DNA from: Narthecium ossifragum
Lineage: Eukaryota > Streptophyta > Magnoliopsida > Dioscoreales > Nartheciaceae
DNA length: 64,000 bases
Assembly (NCBI GenBank): GCA_963920575.1
Contig: OY986965.1
Coordinates: 11,484,290 to 11,548,289, forward strand
Direction: 5' to 3'
Shown here: positions 13,427-24,888 of the stretch, in pieces
Layout: each line of letters opens with the position of its first letter
Position numbering within the stretch: the stretch's first letter is position 1
Made by a program: the position numbers and the translations under genes
The notes under the pieces: generated by a model
Database searches by the model: none
The model's input: only the letters and a program-made list of their open reading frames with translations
What the model was told of the DNA's origin: nothing

Positions 13427-14158
13427 TGTCACACCCCGACCCAGAAAACTCATCCAGAACGAGGCGTGAGGGTTCCTATCACTATTCACATCGATCTGGC
13501 GCGATACATTTGCGGAAAACAGAGATGAACTTAAACAATTTAACTTCCAGAGATAAAGTTGTAATTCAATTTATAAAAACATCAAGTTGTACTGTTTAAA
13601 CATCTGATACAATTTCTTATCAAATTCCTCCAAAGGAAAGATATTATACATGTAATCCCAAAAATCCTCGAAAGATGTTTATAATAATACAAAACTATCA
13701 AAAGTATAACAGTCGTCCTGCAACAACCTCAAACGCCTCTGGAAGTAGTCGCGCCGCCAAAAGCTGATCCCGCCGGCTCCACTGAGGAAGAACTGGCGCC
13801 TGCACCTGAAAACGCAGCCCGGGTAGGAGTGAGCGATAAGCTCAGTAGGGTTCTACTCTACGACACACTGAAGGGAGGAAAACAACAACAGTGATGTCTC
13901 CCAGCTCAAGCCTAAGGAATGTCACGGGGTCCCACAACCCCTATCAATATCCCAAGGCCTCCCGCCATGAAACCTCTCTCCTGAACAAGTTACCAGGAGG
14001 CTACGGAACAGTAACATGCAGGATCACCCTTACCCAAGTAGGATTCCCATGCCTTGGGGACCCACGTCGGGAACGCATCGACACCCATCCCTAGCGCTTA
14101 GCCTTGGGAAGACAACACGACCTCTAAACCTCAAGCAATGATCATAGCCAACTATAGC

Positions 14159-14708
14159 TTCACACCCCGACCCAGAAAACCCATCCAGATCGAGACGTGA
14201 GCCACCTAAACCTGTTTACATCATCAAATGGCGCACCAAGATATAACTGCTATGAATTTAAACAATTTAATTCCTCAAGTTCATAAAAATTTTGACAGAA
14301 TCCCCTTTATAATTACAGCACAAGAAACCTGTACATTTTACAATTTTACAATTTCAACATTCTGACATTCCTCGACATTTATATCAAAGAATATTACGAT
14401 ATTTCTCAAATACAACTGAATTAATAATCTTACAATTATATTCTTGAATACATCATGTTATACATCAATTAATACATCAATTTGTACATCTCTGATTAAA
14501 ACTGTAAATTATAAGTAGAAGAACTCCTCGACGCTCCAAGTCCTCGATCACCTCGAAATGTCGCGCCATCTTCTAAAGGAACACCTAAAAGAAGGAACTG
14601 CACTGGTTTAGGACTCTACTAGAGTAGAATAGGGTTGATGTTTGTGGTTTTGGAGTATTGGTGGCTCACGTCTCGATCTGGATGGGTTTTCTGGGTCGGG
14701 GTGTGACA
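14159..14708. mobile_element. 550-bp foldback element with 47-bp perfect inverted repeats derived from an LTR terminus
   Basis: Arms 14,160-14,206 and 14,660-14,706 are perfect inverted copies, beginning TCACACCCCGACCCAG and ending CGTGAGCCACC. The arm sequence matches the terminus of the surrounding Tekay LTR (TGTCACACCCCGACCCAG). Flanking 5-mers ATAGC (left) and GTAGC (right) match at 4 of 5. The interior left part also resembles the neighbouring LTR interior (TAAACAATTTAA). It is probably an LTR-derived, non-coding insertion. Confidence 0.65.
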
Positions 14709-15245
14709 GTAGCACATCCTCGATAACATGAAATTCCAATTTATACAATCACGTCATAATCCTTACTACCCAGCCGCGGTCCTAAGGCTAGATCCAAGCT
14801 ACCCGAGAGCCTCGAATAGGTGATCAACCCATCACCCACCTAACCTAATATGCCTCTAATGCATACAGTGCATGAACCTATGCAAACATCTATCCTAAAT
14901 GTCTCTATATGCCACAACATCAATTGTAGGTTCAACAGTTATACAATAGCTCTCGGCACTCGCCGGCAACGGGCTAAGGTTCCACAATACCTCGTTAGCT
15001 AACACTCATAGTTAGCTAACGACAAGGAAAGCAATAAACATTTAAACTACTAACCAACCAAGTATTTAAATTCGAGTAAAAATGTAAATTCGCCATAAAG
15101 GAAAGTATGCGATTCGATTCTCAATCTCGATAAAATCCCTTGAAAACCCCGTGATAACATCGTGCATACTTCCTAACATGATTGGACATCTATCATGAAT
15201 GGAAACCAATCAAAGGAAACTAGAAAACACTGCTCAGGGGCTCAT

Positions 15246-15670
15246 GGTCGATCCGACGGTCGACCGTGAGGTGAAATGAAAAAGGGGAAAAGGACCAACG
15301 GTCGATCGGAACATCGACTGTGGGAGGCCCAAAACGCGACAGAGCCTGACGGTCGATCCGACGGTCGACCATGAGGCTACGGTCGATCCGACGGCCGACC
15401 GTGAGGTGAAATGAAAAAGGGGAAAAGGACCCGCGGTCGATCGGAACATCAACCGTGGGAGGCCCAAAACGCGACAGAGCCTGACGGTAGATCCGACAGT
15501 CGACCGTGAGGTGGAATGGAAAAAGGGGAAGGAACCGCGGTCGATCGGGACATCGATCATGGGAGGCCCAAAACGAGACAGAGCCTGATGGTCGATTCGA
15601 CGGTCGACCGTGATGCCAGGAAGAAGCGTATCAACGCTTGACAGTCGATCCAACGGTCGACCGTCCGACC
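15246..15670. repeat. ~105-bp tandem repeat array in the Tekay LTR
   Basis: Units begin GGTCGATCCGACGG at 15,246, 15,351, 15,381, 15,486 and 15,590. The full units are 104-105 bp and one is a 30-bp partial. Each full unit carries palindromic GGTCGATC/GGTCGACC words. The minus-strand ORF across it is a by-product of the repeat. Confidence 0.85.
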
Positions 15671-16563
15671 CAGTGCACAGTTCCTAAGAACAGTGCCGGA
15701 AATCCAATTCCTTGGATTTGAGCTATCAAATCTTGTTGGAAATCGATGAAACTTTGCAGACATGTGTAAGAAATGGTGGAGAAGCTATTGGTACGAAAAA
15801 AACACGATTTTGATCGTTAAATCTCAAATCTAGGTCAAAGCGGTCGAAAAACCGACAAAACGGCAATAATACGGGAATCGTCCGATAAAATACGAGAACC
15901 AAATGGTAGGAATACTCGAGGCAAGCTATAACACTTATGCATTAAGCTACACAACATTCTATCATGTATTCCTACATCGAAAACACAATAAATCTATCCT
16001 AGGAGAACCCGATCACAAGATCGAGATAAAACACCTACTTGATCAAGTAGGGCAGCTCCTCCACACGTCCTCCAAGATCGATCGCCAAGATCTGCTCCCC
16101 GAAGATCGCGCCTCCAAGCCCTAGCTCAGCCGGTATGAGAGAGAAAGAGAGAGAGGAAGACAACGACAGGAGAAGAAGGAAAAGAAAGAGAGAGAGAAAG
16201 GGTCAGGTGTTTATAGAGATCAGAACCGATCTCGGCCGTCCAATTCGATCTTTCCTGATCGAGCTCCGATCTTCCGATCGAATGTACCCTTAAGGTTCTA
16301 ATCATTCATATACATCAATCCAATGCCGTGTGTGTAACGCGGGTGTGAAACTGACCACAAGAGGGCATATTTACCAAACTGCCCATGGGGTCAAAAACTG
16401 ACATACGATCGCCCGATCGTACCCGACGCGGAATCAAATCAACAGGAAAACGCCCCTCGACCCACGCAGTCGAGCCAGGCCAGAGGGACGGGCCCTCGCA
16501 ACCTAAAAACCTTAAAAGAATTTCGTCTTGAAATTCAATAAGGATGAAGCCGGGGAAAAAGAA

Positions 16564-17763
16564 TCAACGAGACCTACATGCACAAGCAAAGCTACAAACT
16601 AGGGGCGCCAACGCCCACAACAAGAAACTACCTGCCTGGGTGAACAGTCGGGGAAACTCCTGACGCATGTGATCCTCTCGCTCCCATGTCAAACTCTCTG
16701 TCCTAACATGCCTCCATCTGATCATCACCAACGGTATCGCTCTGCCTCTGAGCACCTGATCCCGTCTGTCCAGAATCTGCACTGGCTGCTCGATGTAGGT
16801 GGCATCCTCCTCCACCTCGATGTCGTCGTGTCTGATCACGTGAGATGGATCTGGAATGTAATTCCTCAGCATCGATACATGGAATGTGGGGTGGACCATT
16901 GACATGTGCGGGGGGTAGAGCCAACTGGTAGGCGACTGCTCCAACGCGCCTGACGATCTCAAAAGGGCTAGTGAACCTTGGCGCTAGCTTGCCCCTGCTA
17001 CCAAACCTGATCGATCCTCTGCGAGGAGGCACCTTCAGTAGTACTCTGTCGCCAACTGCGAACTCCAGGGGTCGTTGCCTACGATCTGCGTAGCTCTTCT
17101 GCCTACTCTGCGCTGTCAGGAGTCTCTGTCTGATCTGAGCCAACCTCTCTGACGACTGTCTGATGATGTACGGACCAGTAAGGAACGCCTCTCCAACCTC
17201 CGTCCAACACACAGGTGAGCGACATGGCCTGCCGTACAACGCCTCAAAGGGTGCAAAACCCAAATTGGCCTAAAAACTGTTGTTGTAGGCAAACTCTACC
17301 AGGGTCACGTGCTGCTCCTAAGTATCTCCCGCATCTAGCACACATGCTCTGAGCATGTCCTCCAAGATCTAGATCGTCCGCTCCGACTGTCCGTCTGTCT
17401 GCGGATGGAAAGCTGTGTTGAATGTCAGTGTTGTCCCCAAAGAGTCCTGGAAGCTGCTCCAGAACCTGCCGGTGAATCTGAGATCTCTGTCTGACACTAT
17501 CGACACTGGGATGCCGTGCAGTCGTACCACCTCATCGATGTACCTCTGGCTCAATTTGGCAACTGGGTCTGTCGTCCTCATGGGGAGGAAATGAGCCGAT
17601 TTGGTCAGTCGATCGATGATGACCCAAATCGCATCATTCCCCCTCGGTGTCCTGGGTAGCCCGGTGACGAAGTCCATAGCTATATGTTCCCACTTCCACT
17701 CTGGCACTAGAAGTGGTTGCAGCAAATCTGGTGTCCGTCTGTGCTCTTTACAATCAGGCCGAT
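16564..17763 (-). pseudogene. Tekay integrase core, C-terminal region and chromodomain (partial pol)
   Basis: From 17,763 leftwards on the minus strand: PEWKWEHIAMDFVTGLPRTP (first catalytic Asp), VSDRDLRFTGRFWSSF (second Asp), HPQTDGQSERTI (catalytic Glu), then FAPFEALYGRPCRSP and the GKLAPRFTSPFEI region. Last comes a chromodomain-like C-terminus (MIRWRHVRTESLTWERE). There are frame changes near 17,260-17,370 and 16,900. The N-terminal zinc finger, RT and protease are absent because of truncation. Integrases of this lineage use the chromodomain to target chromatin. Confidence 0.88.
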
Positions 17764-20361
17764 GTTCTACGAGAACAAGTAGCAGAAATTTTATAAGAAC
17801 AAATAGGTTTAGGACGACCAGCCACTCGTCCAACTTATAGAAAACCTTATCATGATTGGGTTGATCAGATGTATCCATTGCCTAGGAACTATAGAGTTCT
17901 AGAGTTCACCATGCTCTCTAGTGTGGACGAGACATCGATCATTGAACACATAGGGAAATTCTTCATGTAATGTGGAGAAGTGAACGGTTTTGTTAAATTA
18001 AGGTTGTTCCCTAGCTCCTTATCCGGAGTAGCTTACTCATGGTTCATTAAGTTATCGCCCAACTCTATTCAAAGTTGGCAGCAAATTGAACATGCGTTCC
18101 ATTCCCAATTCTATAAGAAAGAACTAGAAATAACAATGGCTGATTTAGCTCAACTGAGGCAACGACCAGATGAGAATGCTGAGTCATTCTTACAAAGATT
18201 TAAAAGAGTGAGAAGTAGGTGCTTTATTCCTTTGCGTGAAAGGGAATTCGTAAAAATCGCTCAAAGTGGATTAGCCTTTGAACTTAAAAAGAAATTCCAA
18301 GATAGGGATTTCATCGATCTTTTCTAATTGCAAACTAGTGCCATACGTTATGAGCAATTGTTAAGAGAAGAAGATCAAATGAAATCATCCTCTAAAGGAA
18401 CTTGTTATAGAGACACTAATTATGACATCAATAAAGTTAGTGACGTCGATGAGAAGTGTTACAATATGGACGATGTTTGTTTGGCCGAGTTGCTAAAAGG
18501 AAAGCTTTATATATGTAAAGCACTTGCCAAGCTTGAGCGAGAGCTTAAGGGTAAAGAAGTAGTTAGAGACGGTAAACGTCAAGTAAGAATGTTTTCTTTT
18601 GATATTTCAAAGGCCGATCAAATCTTTGATCAATTATTGAAAGATAAACAAGTCAAACTGAACGATGAACATGCTATGCCAAGCCCTGATCAAATCAAGA
18701 GTAAAAGATATTGTAAATGGCATAATGCTTGGTCACATCATACTAATCAATGTTTGGTCTTCCGTAATGTTTTGCAGAATGCAATTGACTCCGGTAGGAT
18801 TGGTTTTCCAACCAAACACATGGGAGTTGATGCTAACCCATTTGCCAAAGCTGCTCCAGTGGGAATGGTGCTGACTGATGTGGCAAACTTCAAGTTGCCA
18901 AAGTTCAAGATTGTCATCGACGAGACTCGGGACGATAGTCGTCCAGATGTGTTCGCCCGACTCAGCCAAGACAAAGGGAAGGAGCCAGCGCTTCCACATG
19001 TCTGCCTGAGATGTCACTGTGACCTTAGTTGTCTAGTGACGCCGTTCTCCGGGACCAAGTTCCATCGTCCACAACCTTGGCAGTGGAATCGAGGTCAGCC
19101 TCAAGCTTACCTAAGGAACTTTGTGCCTCAACCATACAAGCCGGAGAGGTGGTATAACTACAACTGTTATACCCGTCGATCAGTTCCAGTGAAGGAGATG
19201 ACAAGGACCCAGTACCGGCGACATCAGAAGAAGTATGGCCAGATGATGAGGGCCAAACAAGCTCAGGAAACTGATCCAAATCAGACTGAGGAGGGCGAGG
19301 AGTTGGAGGATGATGCTGATGTTTCCAAGGCAACAAAGTCTTCTAAGAGTAAGTTTCATCGTCCAAGCAAGGACGATGACGATGAGACTGGCGGGAACCA
19401 AGTCATACGGTTCGGAATGCTCCCGTCTATTATCGTCAACAATTACATCTTACCAAGTCGTCTTGGACAACAGTGTCCAGTGGAAAGTGATTCAGAGATA
19501 TCAGATATGGTCGACGATAGAGAAGCGTCAGCCACCTTGGTCGATGAAGCCGAGGAATCAGCCCCAGTAAGTCTAATACTTGACGATGAAAATGAATACG
19601 TCGAGGTTAAAGAGAAGATCAATGTTGCCGAAGAGGCTCAGAGAAGGGGTATGTCTACAGAGCAATTGCTGCGATAACTCTATGAGGAAGGTAATCCCGC
19701 AGTAGGACCAGGTGGCCAGCCAAGTGGCCGATAGGACTATCTAAGGATTTATGGAGATGTGAAGGTGAAGCGTCTCGTCAAGAAGACAAAAGTCATCGCC
19801 CAGATCGTTCCCTCTGCATCAGCAGCGATTGTGCCAACTGGTTGGGGCGATGAGGAGGAAGAGCCCATAGTCGAAGACGTCGAGTAGGTAGAAGTGGAAG
19901 TTCCCATCAAGGTCCATGAAGAAGCGGTGAGAAGGAACATCTCACAGAAGAAGTTGTTGATGGAGTTTTACAAGGCGGGCAACCCAGCTATAAGTACTCA
20001 GGGTCAACCAAACGGTAAGTTCGATTATCTAGTTTGTTATGGCGATCCTCTTGTAAAGAAATGGGTTCCCAAGGGCGACGTATCAAAGTATGTTCAGCAA
20101 GTCGACGATGCGCCAATCATTCCAACTGGTTGGGACATAGAAGCAACGAAAGCACAACCAGAACACAAGCAACCTGATCAGCATTGGCCATCATGGGATG
20201 GACAAGAAAGCCTAGAAGTTGTCCATGTTGCAGCCAAGTCCAAAGGCAAAGCAGTTCAAGATCGACCTCAATCATCGGCCAGGTCGCACATGGAAGATTA
20301 TCAAGTTAAGGACAAGGTTGTGTTCAATCGACCGCCAAAAGCAATGACACGCCATCTATGA
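17764..20361 (+). pseudogene. Tat gag, 3' part (capsid-like retrotransposon gag region)
   Basis: One continuous frame from VLREQVAEIL at 17,764. It includes WVDQMYPLPRNYRVLEF, GVAYSWFIKLSPNSIQSW and LRQRPDENAESFLQRFKRV, typical of the retrotransposon gag domain (YSWF...SW...RF). A later CKWHNAWSHHTNQC is a zinc-knuckle-like C-x8-H-x4-C. Seven in-frame nonsense codons (17,794; 17,968; 18,325; 19,675; 19,732; 19,885; 20,359) but no frameshift interrupt 2.6 kb. The reading joins directly to protease. Confidence 0.85.
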
Positions 20362-21263
20362 CCCTTACACATTAAGGCCGAGATCAACGATATTCCTGTG
20401 AGCAGGGTTCTGATCGATACAGGAGCCGCAACCAACGTCATTCCTGCTAAAATGATGAAGAAGCTGGGCAAGACCGATAGCGATCTTATTCCCACGGACA
20501 TCACACTAACAGGGTTTAGTGGGGTCCTAGCTCCTGCAAAGGGAATTCTTCCTTTGGATATTAAGGTTGGAAGTGTTACAAGGATGACATCGTTCTTTGT
20601 TATGGATTCGACGACCAACTATAATGTCTTGCTTGGTCGAGACTGGATTCACGGCAGCCAGTGTGTTCCCTCCTCCCTTCATCAATGCTTGTTCTTGTGG
20701 AATGCCGAAGGAAATGTTGAGTCCATTATGGCCGACAATATGCCCTATAGTATGGACACTCATGCTGTGGAAGCGTACTTTTATGACTGCAATTATGGTC
20801 CATTACAGTTCCTCCAGATCAACGATACGCTGAAGGTCGTGTCAGAGAATGGTGTCGTGCTGAGGGAGCATGTGGCGGAATTGTTTGATCCTGCAAGACC
20901 AACCTCAGTGGTCTTTACACCAAGGGCTGGCCGATCATTGGCCTCAAATGTAAAATGATGGGTTCACACCCTGAGGAAAATTGGGCCGCTGTAACGGCCT
21001 TAAAAGCCAAGATAATGGCTTATCAGGTAGAAGCGTTCGCCACACAGGAGATGAACGATTAGGATTGTTTAAAGGAGATTCTCCAAGAGGACGATGAAGA
21101 AGTCCCTTATGGCAAACGTGGAAACATGCAAGCTCAAGATCCATTGGAAGAAATCAACCTTGGCGAAGGCGAAGAGCATCGTCTAACCTTAATAAGCAAG
21201 CTTATCGACCAAGGTGTCAGGTATGAACTCATCACCATTTTACGTTCATATAAGGATTGTTTT
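20362..21263 (+). pseudogene. Tat aspartic protease and start of the PR-RT linker
   Basis: In the same frame as gag. VLIDTGAATNVIP carries the catalytic DTG at 20,416-20,424, followed by DITLTGFSG and NYNVLLGRDWIHG, which closes the retropepsin fold. A TGA at 20,956 and a frame change near 20,945 follow. The reading then continues through GKRGNMQAQDPLEEINLGEG to TILRSYKDCF, where a solo LTR splits the gene at 21,264. RT resumes in frame at 24,889. Confidence 0.85.
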
Positions 21264-24200
21264 TGTGAGGACCTGCCCCTCTATTCCTGTAGCTCGTTGT
21301 TGACCATAAGAGCAATTTGGTAAATTGCGCATCGTCGGTTAGTTTCTCACCCGTGTGCGCACATAGCCTCTGATTGATGATTGTGTTTGATTAGATCCGT
21401 TTAAGGGGTTTTTGACATGTGGATCGATCCAAGCTAGTGTTGGATCGATCCAGCCAGTCTTGGATCGATCCGACTTGGTGTGGGATCGATCCGGGACTGT
21501 AGCAGGTCGGTGTCTTCCTTTGCGATGACGGTCGTCGTTGGCCATCGCTCTCCCCTGTCAGAAGGGGAGGACTTTCCCTCCCCTCCTTCCCCGGCTTTTC
21601 CCTTCCCTTTTCTTTCTTCTTCTTCCTCTTCTCCTCCTCTTCTTCTTCCTTCTTCTTTCTCCTTCCCGCGAGCTCTGCTTCCCCTGTTTCCGGCTAAACC
21701 TTCTTCTCCACCGTTCTCCCTCCTCCGGCCACCGTTTTGGGCGTTTGAAGGCTCATTGGAACCGTGGCGGCGTGAGGAAGATCTCTGGTGTGGTTTAAAG
21801 CTCTGTTGGTGACCGGTTTGCGGGGAATCAGCCGAGGACTGCGTTTTCGGTAGGTGTTCTACCTACGTGAGTTGTTTAATGGGTTCTTCTTAATCTAGCC
21901 GTTTGATCTTGTTGTTCTTTGTGTGGTTAGCTTCCTCTTACTTAGTATAATTTTTTTGTTTAAGTTTGATAAGCTTTGGTTGAGATTTTAGTAGGATTTG
22001 AGCATGATTAAACTCGGATTTTTCCGGTTTCTTTGTTCTTGAGGAACATCCGGTGTACGGCACGTTTTCCGGTTTGTACATGCATGTTCTTGGGTTATGA
22101 TGAACAGGAGAGTTGTAGATCTCTGAGTTATCTTTCCATTCCAGCTTATTTCGTATTTTTCCGATTGTTTTACGAATTTTGGTGACTTTTCTTGTGGCCT
22201 GCGACGAGACTGATCTGAAGCTGGTATGAAGCTGTTGGATCGATCCAAATATTCCGGATCGATCGAATACTTTCTGGATCGATCCAAAATGTTCCGGATC
22301 GATCCCAAAGCTGACTGATGGTGTTTTATGGACTATTTGTAGTGGTTTTGATTAGCATTTTCCCGGTAATCGAGCCGTTGGATGTTTTGGATCTTGGATC
22401 GATCCCGGTTGCACCCAAGATGGTCTGTTCTCTGAGGGCAAGTCGGATCGATCCATGGGCATGTTTGGATCGATCCAGTGTTTCCCAGGAACAGTTTCTG
22501 AGGGTAGCAGAGAATGGCATGTTTAGTGATATTGCTATAAACTGTTGTATGTTACTGCTTTGTGGTTGAACCGGGAGAGCGATGACTCCCGGGATTGTGT
22601 AGAATAAATGGGCTGGCTGTATGCCCTTTATCGCTTTGTGGTTAATCGAGGGAGTCATGAACCTCGAGAATGCATAGAATAAATGGGCCGAAGGTATGCC
22701 CTTGATTGTTGCTTGTTTATACTGTTGCATGCATTGTTGATTGTGCATTAGAGGCCTAGGGTTTGACTGTAGTGCTGTTAGTTTGATGTTTGGGGTTGTG
22801 TTAGCTCTGTTGCTTGGAGTGCTAAGAGTTGGTTGTCATAACCACGGTTGTTCCGCCAAGTGTGGAGGTCCCGCTTGGAGAAGGGTGTCCTACATGTATC
22901 GTCATGTCCACCCTGTGTCAGGGAATGTGATCGCTCACAAACGTCGTTGTTAAAACATTGTAAACTCAATCAAATATTAAATTTATATCCTTATTCAATC
23001 ACTAAACTACTAAGTAGAAATAGAGGTGAAGTCGGGAGTCGATCCACAGGGAAAACGTTGGAAATCAAAATCAATTCTCAAAACCCTAAAACTAAGCAAA
23101 AGGATCAAAGATAGGATAGAGTTATCTGAACTAATAAAGAAAAGAAATAAAATGTTGATCAATTTGAATCAATGGATAGGTGACTTAGGTATTACTCAAT
23201 CCGCCCTAGTTTCGCCTTCAATCTTCTCTAGTTATCCTCTTGTTCCCTTCTCTCAACATTATGGATCATATGACTACAAGCTCACATAAATCCCTAAAAT
23301 AAGGTTAATGTTCCCAACGGCATAACCTATCTTTGTTTAGCATAAATCATCTTTGGTCCTACGATTACATTGAATTATTCTACTCCTAATGACCTTAGCA
23401 TGACTTATCTTCACGTAGCATAGACTATCTCAAAGGTAAACCAAAAACCACATGAAAACCATCCTATGAATCTCTACAATCAATCACAGAAATCATGTAG
23501 GACTGAAAATACGTCAAGGAACTCTGTTCTCTCAACTCTATTAACAATAAAAAGCAAATTCATAGGATCATGTCTTGAGAAGAATACAAGATTCAAACCA
23601 AAGAAGATAGAAAACTATGCTAGTGTTTCATGAATAATCCTAAGTACAATAACTAGCAACTCATCTTTTGGATGAAAGTCATCGGGTTGGAATAGGAAGC
23701 TGTCACCATCCACATCCTCTCCTTCTTCTTCTTCCTTCTCCTCCAAAGATTGTCAAAAAGATGAGAAGTTTTGCTGGAATAACCCATTTTTATAATAAAA
23801 ACCCTTAATCCCGGAATTAGGGTTATGGCTAAGTTGAGTTGGACCTCTAGTGCAACTCGGAATTCCTAGTTTAATTCTGACTGCCTCTTCTGATCGTGAC
23901 TGGGTTCAACTGGTCCGGAATTTGAGAATGAGTCCAACAAGAAAGATGTAGATTTGGAAGTCTTCTGTCCTCTCCCGAAGAGTTTGCAATATTTGGACTT
24001 ATCTAAAATATTTGGCGAATATTCTACTGGGCGTCGATGGACCAGTCTTTCAGCAGCTAAATATCTTCATCTTCTTCAAAAGTGCTATCCATCTGTATGG
24101 AATATCGCTAAGTGTCCAACATGAAAGTTGTGCGTCTTGATGTCTAATAGATGTCACCCAAATTTCATAATATTTGGACATAAGAATAATTTCTGGTGAA

Positions 24201-24883
24201 TATTTTACTAACAGTCGACAGAGCAGTGTATTTCAACATATTAATCGAATATCTTGCATTTCTTCTCAAAGCATGAATAAACCTGAAATCAACTAACAAG
24301 CTATCAAATACAACTACTCTAGGCATAACAAAGCTAAGTTAAGGGGTTGAATCATGAACATTTAGTGACTTATCAGAATGTCAGAGAATGTCCACCCTTG
24401 AACAGTGGCTGTCGGAGGGACGTACTTTGGACAGGTACCCTTCGGGTTATTAACGGGATTTATGGGGTCCTTGGCAGACCTCAGTACTTGGCACAGAGTT
24501 AGTTCAGTTGCAGTTTCCCCTTTCTTGTGTGTGTCGTAGAGTAGAACCCTACTGAGCTTAGTGCTCACTCCTACCCGGGCAACGTTTGCAGGTGCAGGTA
24601 CCAGCTCTCCTTCGGTAGGCCCCAGTTGCTCGTCCTGCGGTGGCGCGACGACATCAAGGCATGTTTGAGAGCCAAGATGGCTTCTGCTGTGCCTTCCGGG
24701 AGACCTCTGTTGATGTAACTCCTTTTGAGTTTTATACATCTTTTGTACATGAGAACTGGTTTATGTAAATCTTAATGTAACTCTATTGTTTGTATAGTTT
24801 TGTAATAATAGTAGTTAGATTTAGTTCCGCTCTCTGTTTCTTTTGTAGATGTAGGAACCCCCCTCGTGTCCCGGTCCGGATGG
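21264..24883 (+). mobile_element. Tekay-family solo LTR splitting the Tat RT region, with a nested Athila-type solo LTR
   Basis: Starts TGTGAGGACCTGCCCC, the reverse complement of the right end of the solo LTR at 42,402. Flanking 5-mers are GTTTT (21,259-21,263) and GTTTT (24,884-24,888). Host RT reads KDCF before and AWDYMEMPGL after. The net length without the nested 1.45-kb insertion is about 2.17 kb. The right end stops at CCGGATGG and lacks the ~23 bp that should carry the terminal CA. Clusters of GGATCGATCC lie at 21.42-21.49, 22.23-22.31 and 22.39-22.48 kb. Confidence 0.85.
22928..24375 (-). mobile_element. Athila-type solo LTR nested in the Tekay solo LTR
   Basis: 1,448 bp, TGATCGCTCAC to GTGACTTATCA, flanked by exact 5-bp duplications GAATG (22,923-22,927 and 24,376-24,380). 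On the minus strand its end carries the CCCTGTGGATCGACTCCC motif typical of Athila-like U5 regions, which sets the orientation. No internal coding region, hence solo LTR. Confidence 0.82.
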
Positions 24884-24888
24884 GTTTT

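Larger units (their letters stand above)
13427..16500 (-). repeat. 3' LTR of the Tekay fragment (with a nested foldback and a tandem array)
   Basis: The left edge is TGTCACACCCCGACCC and the right edge is GGGCCCTCGCA, so on the minus strand the LTR runs TGCGAGGG...GTGTGACA. The length is 3,074 bp, or about 2.5 kb without the nested 550-bp foldback. Internal blocks (for example CTCAGTAGGGTTCTACTCTA near 13,840) recur in inverse orientation in the solo LTR at 24.5 kb and in related form at 40.5 kb. Confidence 0.85.
13427..17763 (-). mobile_element. Truncated Tekay-type chromovirus inserted in Tat gag
   Basis: On the minus strand this holds the 3' half of a Ty3/gypsy chromovirus: integrase catalytic core, C-terminal region, chromodomain, a GACGAAATTCTTTTAAGG tract before the LTR, then the complete 3' LTR (13,427-16,500). 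The element stops inside integrase at about 17,755-17,765, where Tat gag resumes. The 5' half and 5' LTR are therefore missing and no target duplication is expected. The LTR belongs to the same family as the solo LTRs at 21.3-24.9 and 40.1-42.4 kb. Confidence 0.88.

Noticed and set aside
15234..15763. Minus-strand ORFs with repeating STVGST-type peptides
   Set aside because: They translate the 105-bp LTR tandem array and have no start context, domain or splice support.
21480..21812. Plus-strand ORFs of 110 and 86 codons rich in Ser/Pro/Phe
   Set aside because: They lie in a CT-rich stretch of a solo LTR; no protein family recognisable.
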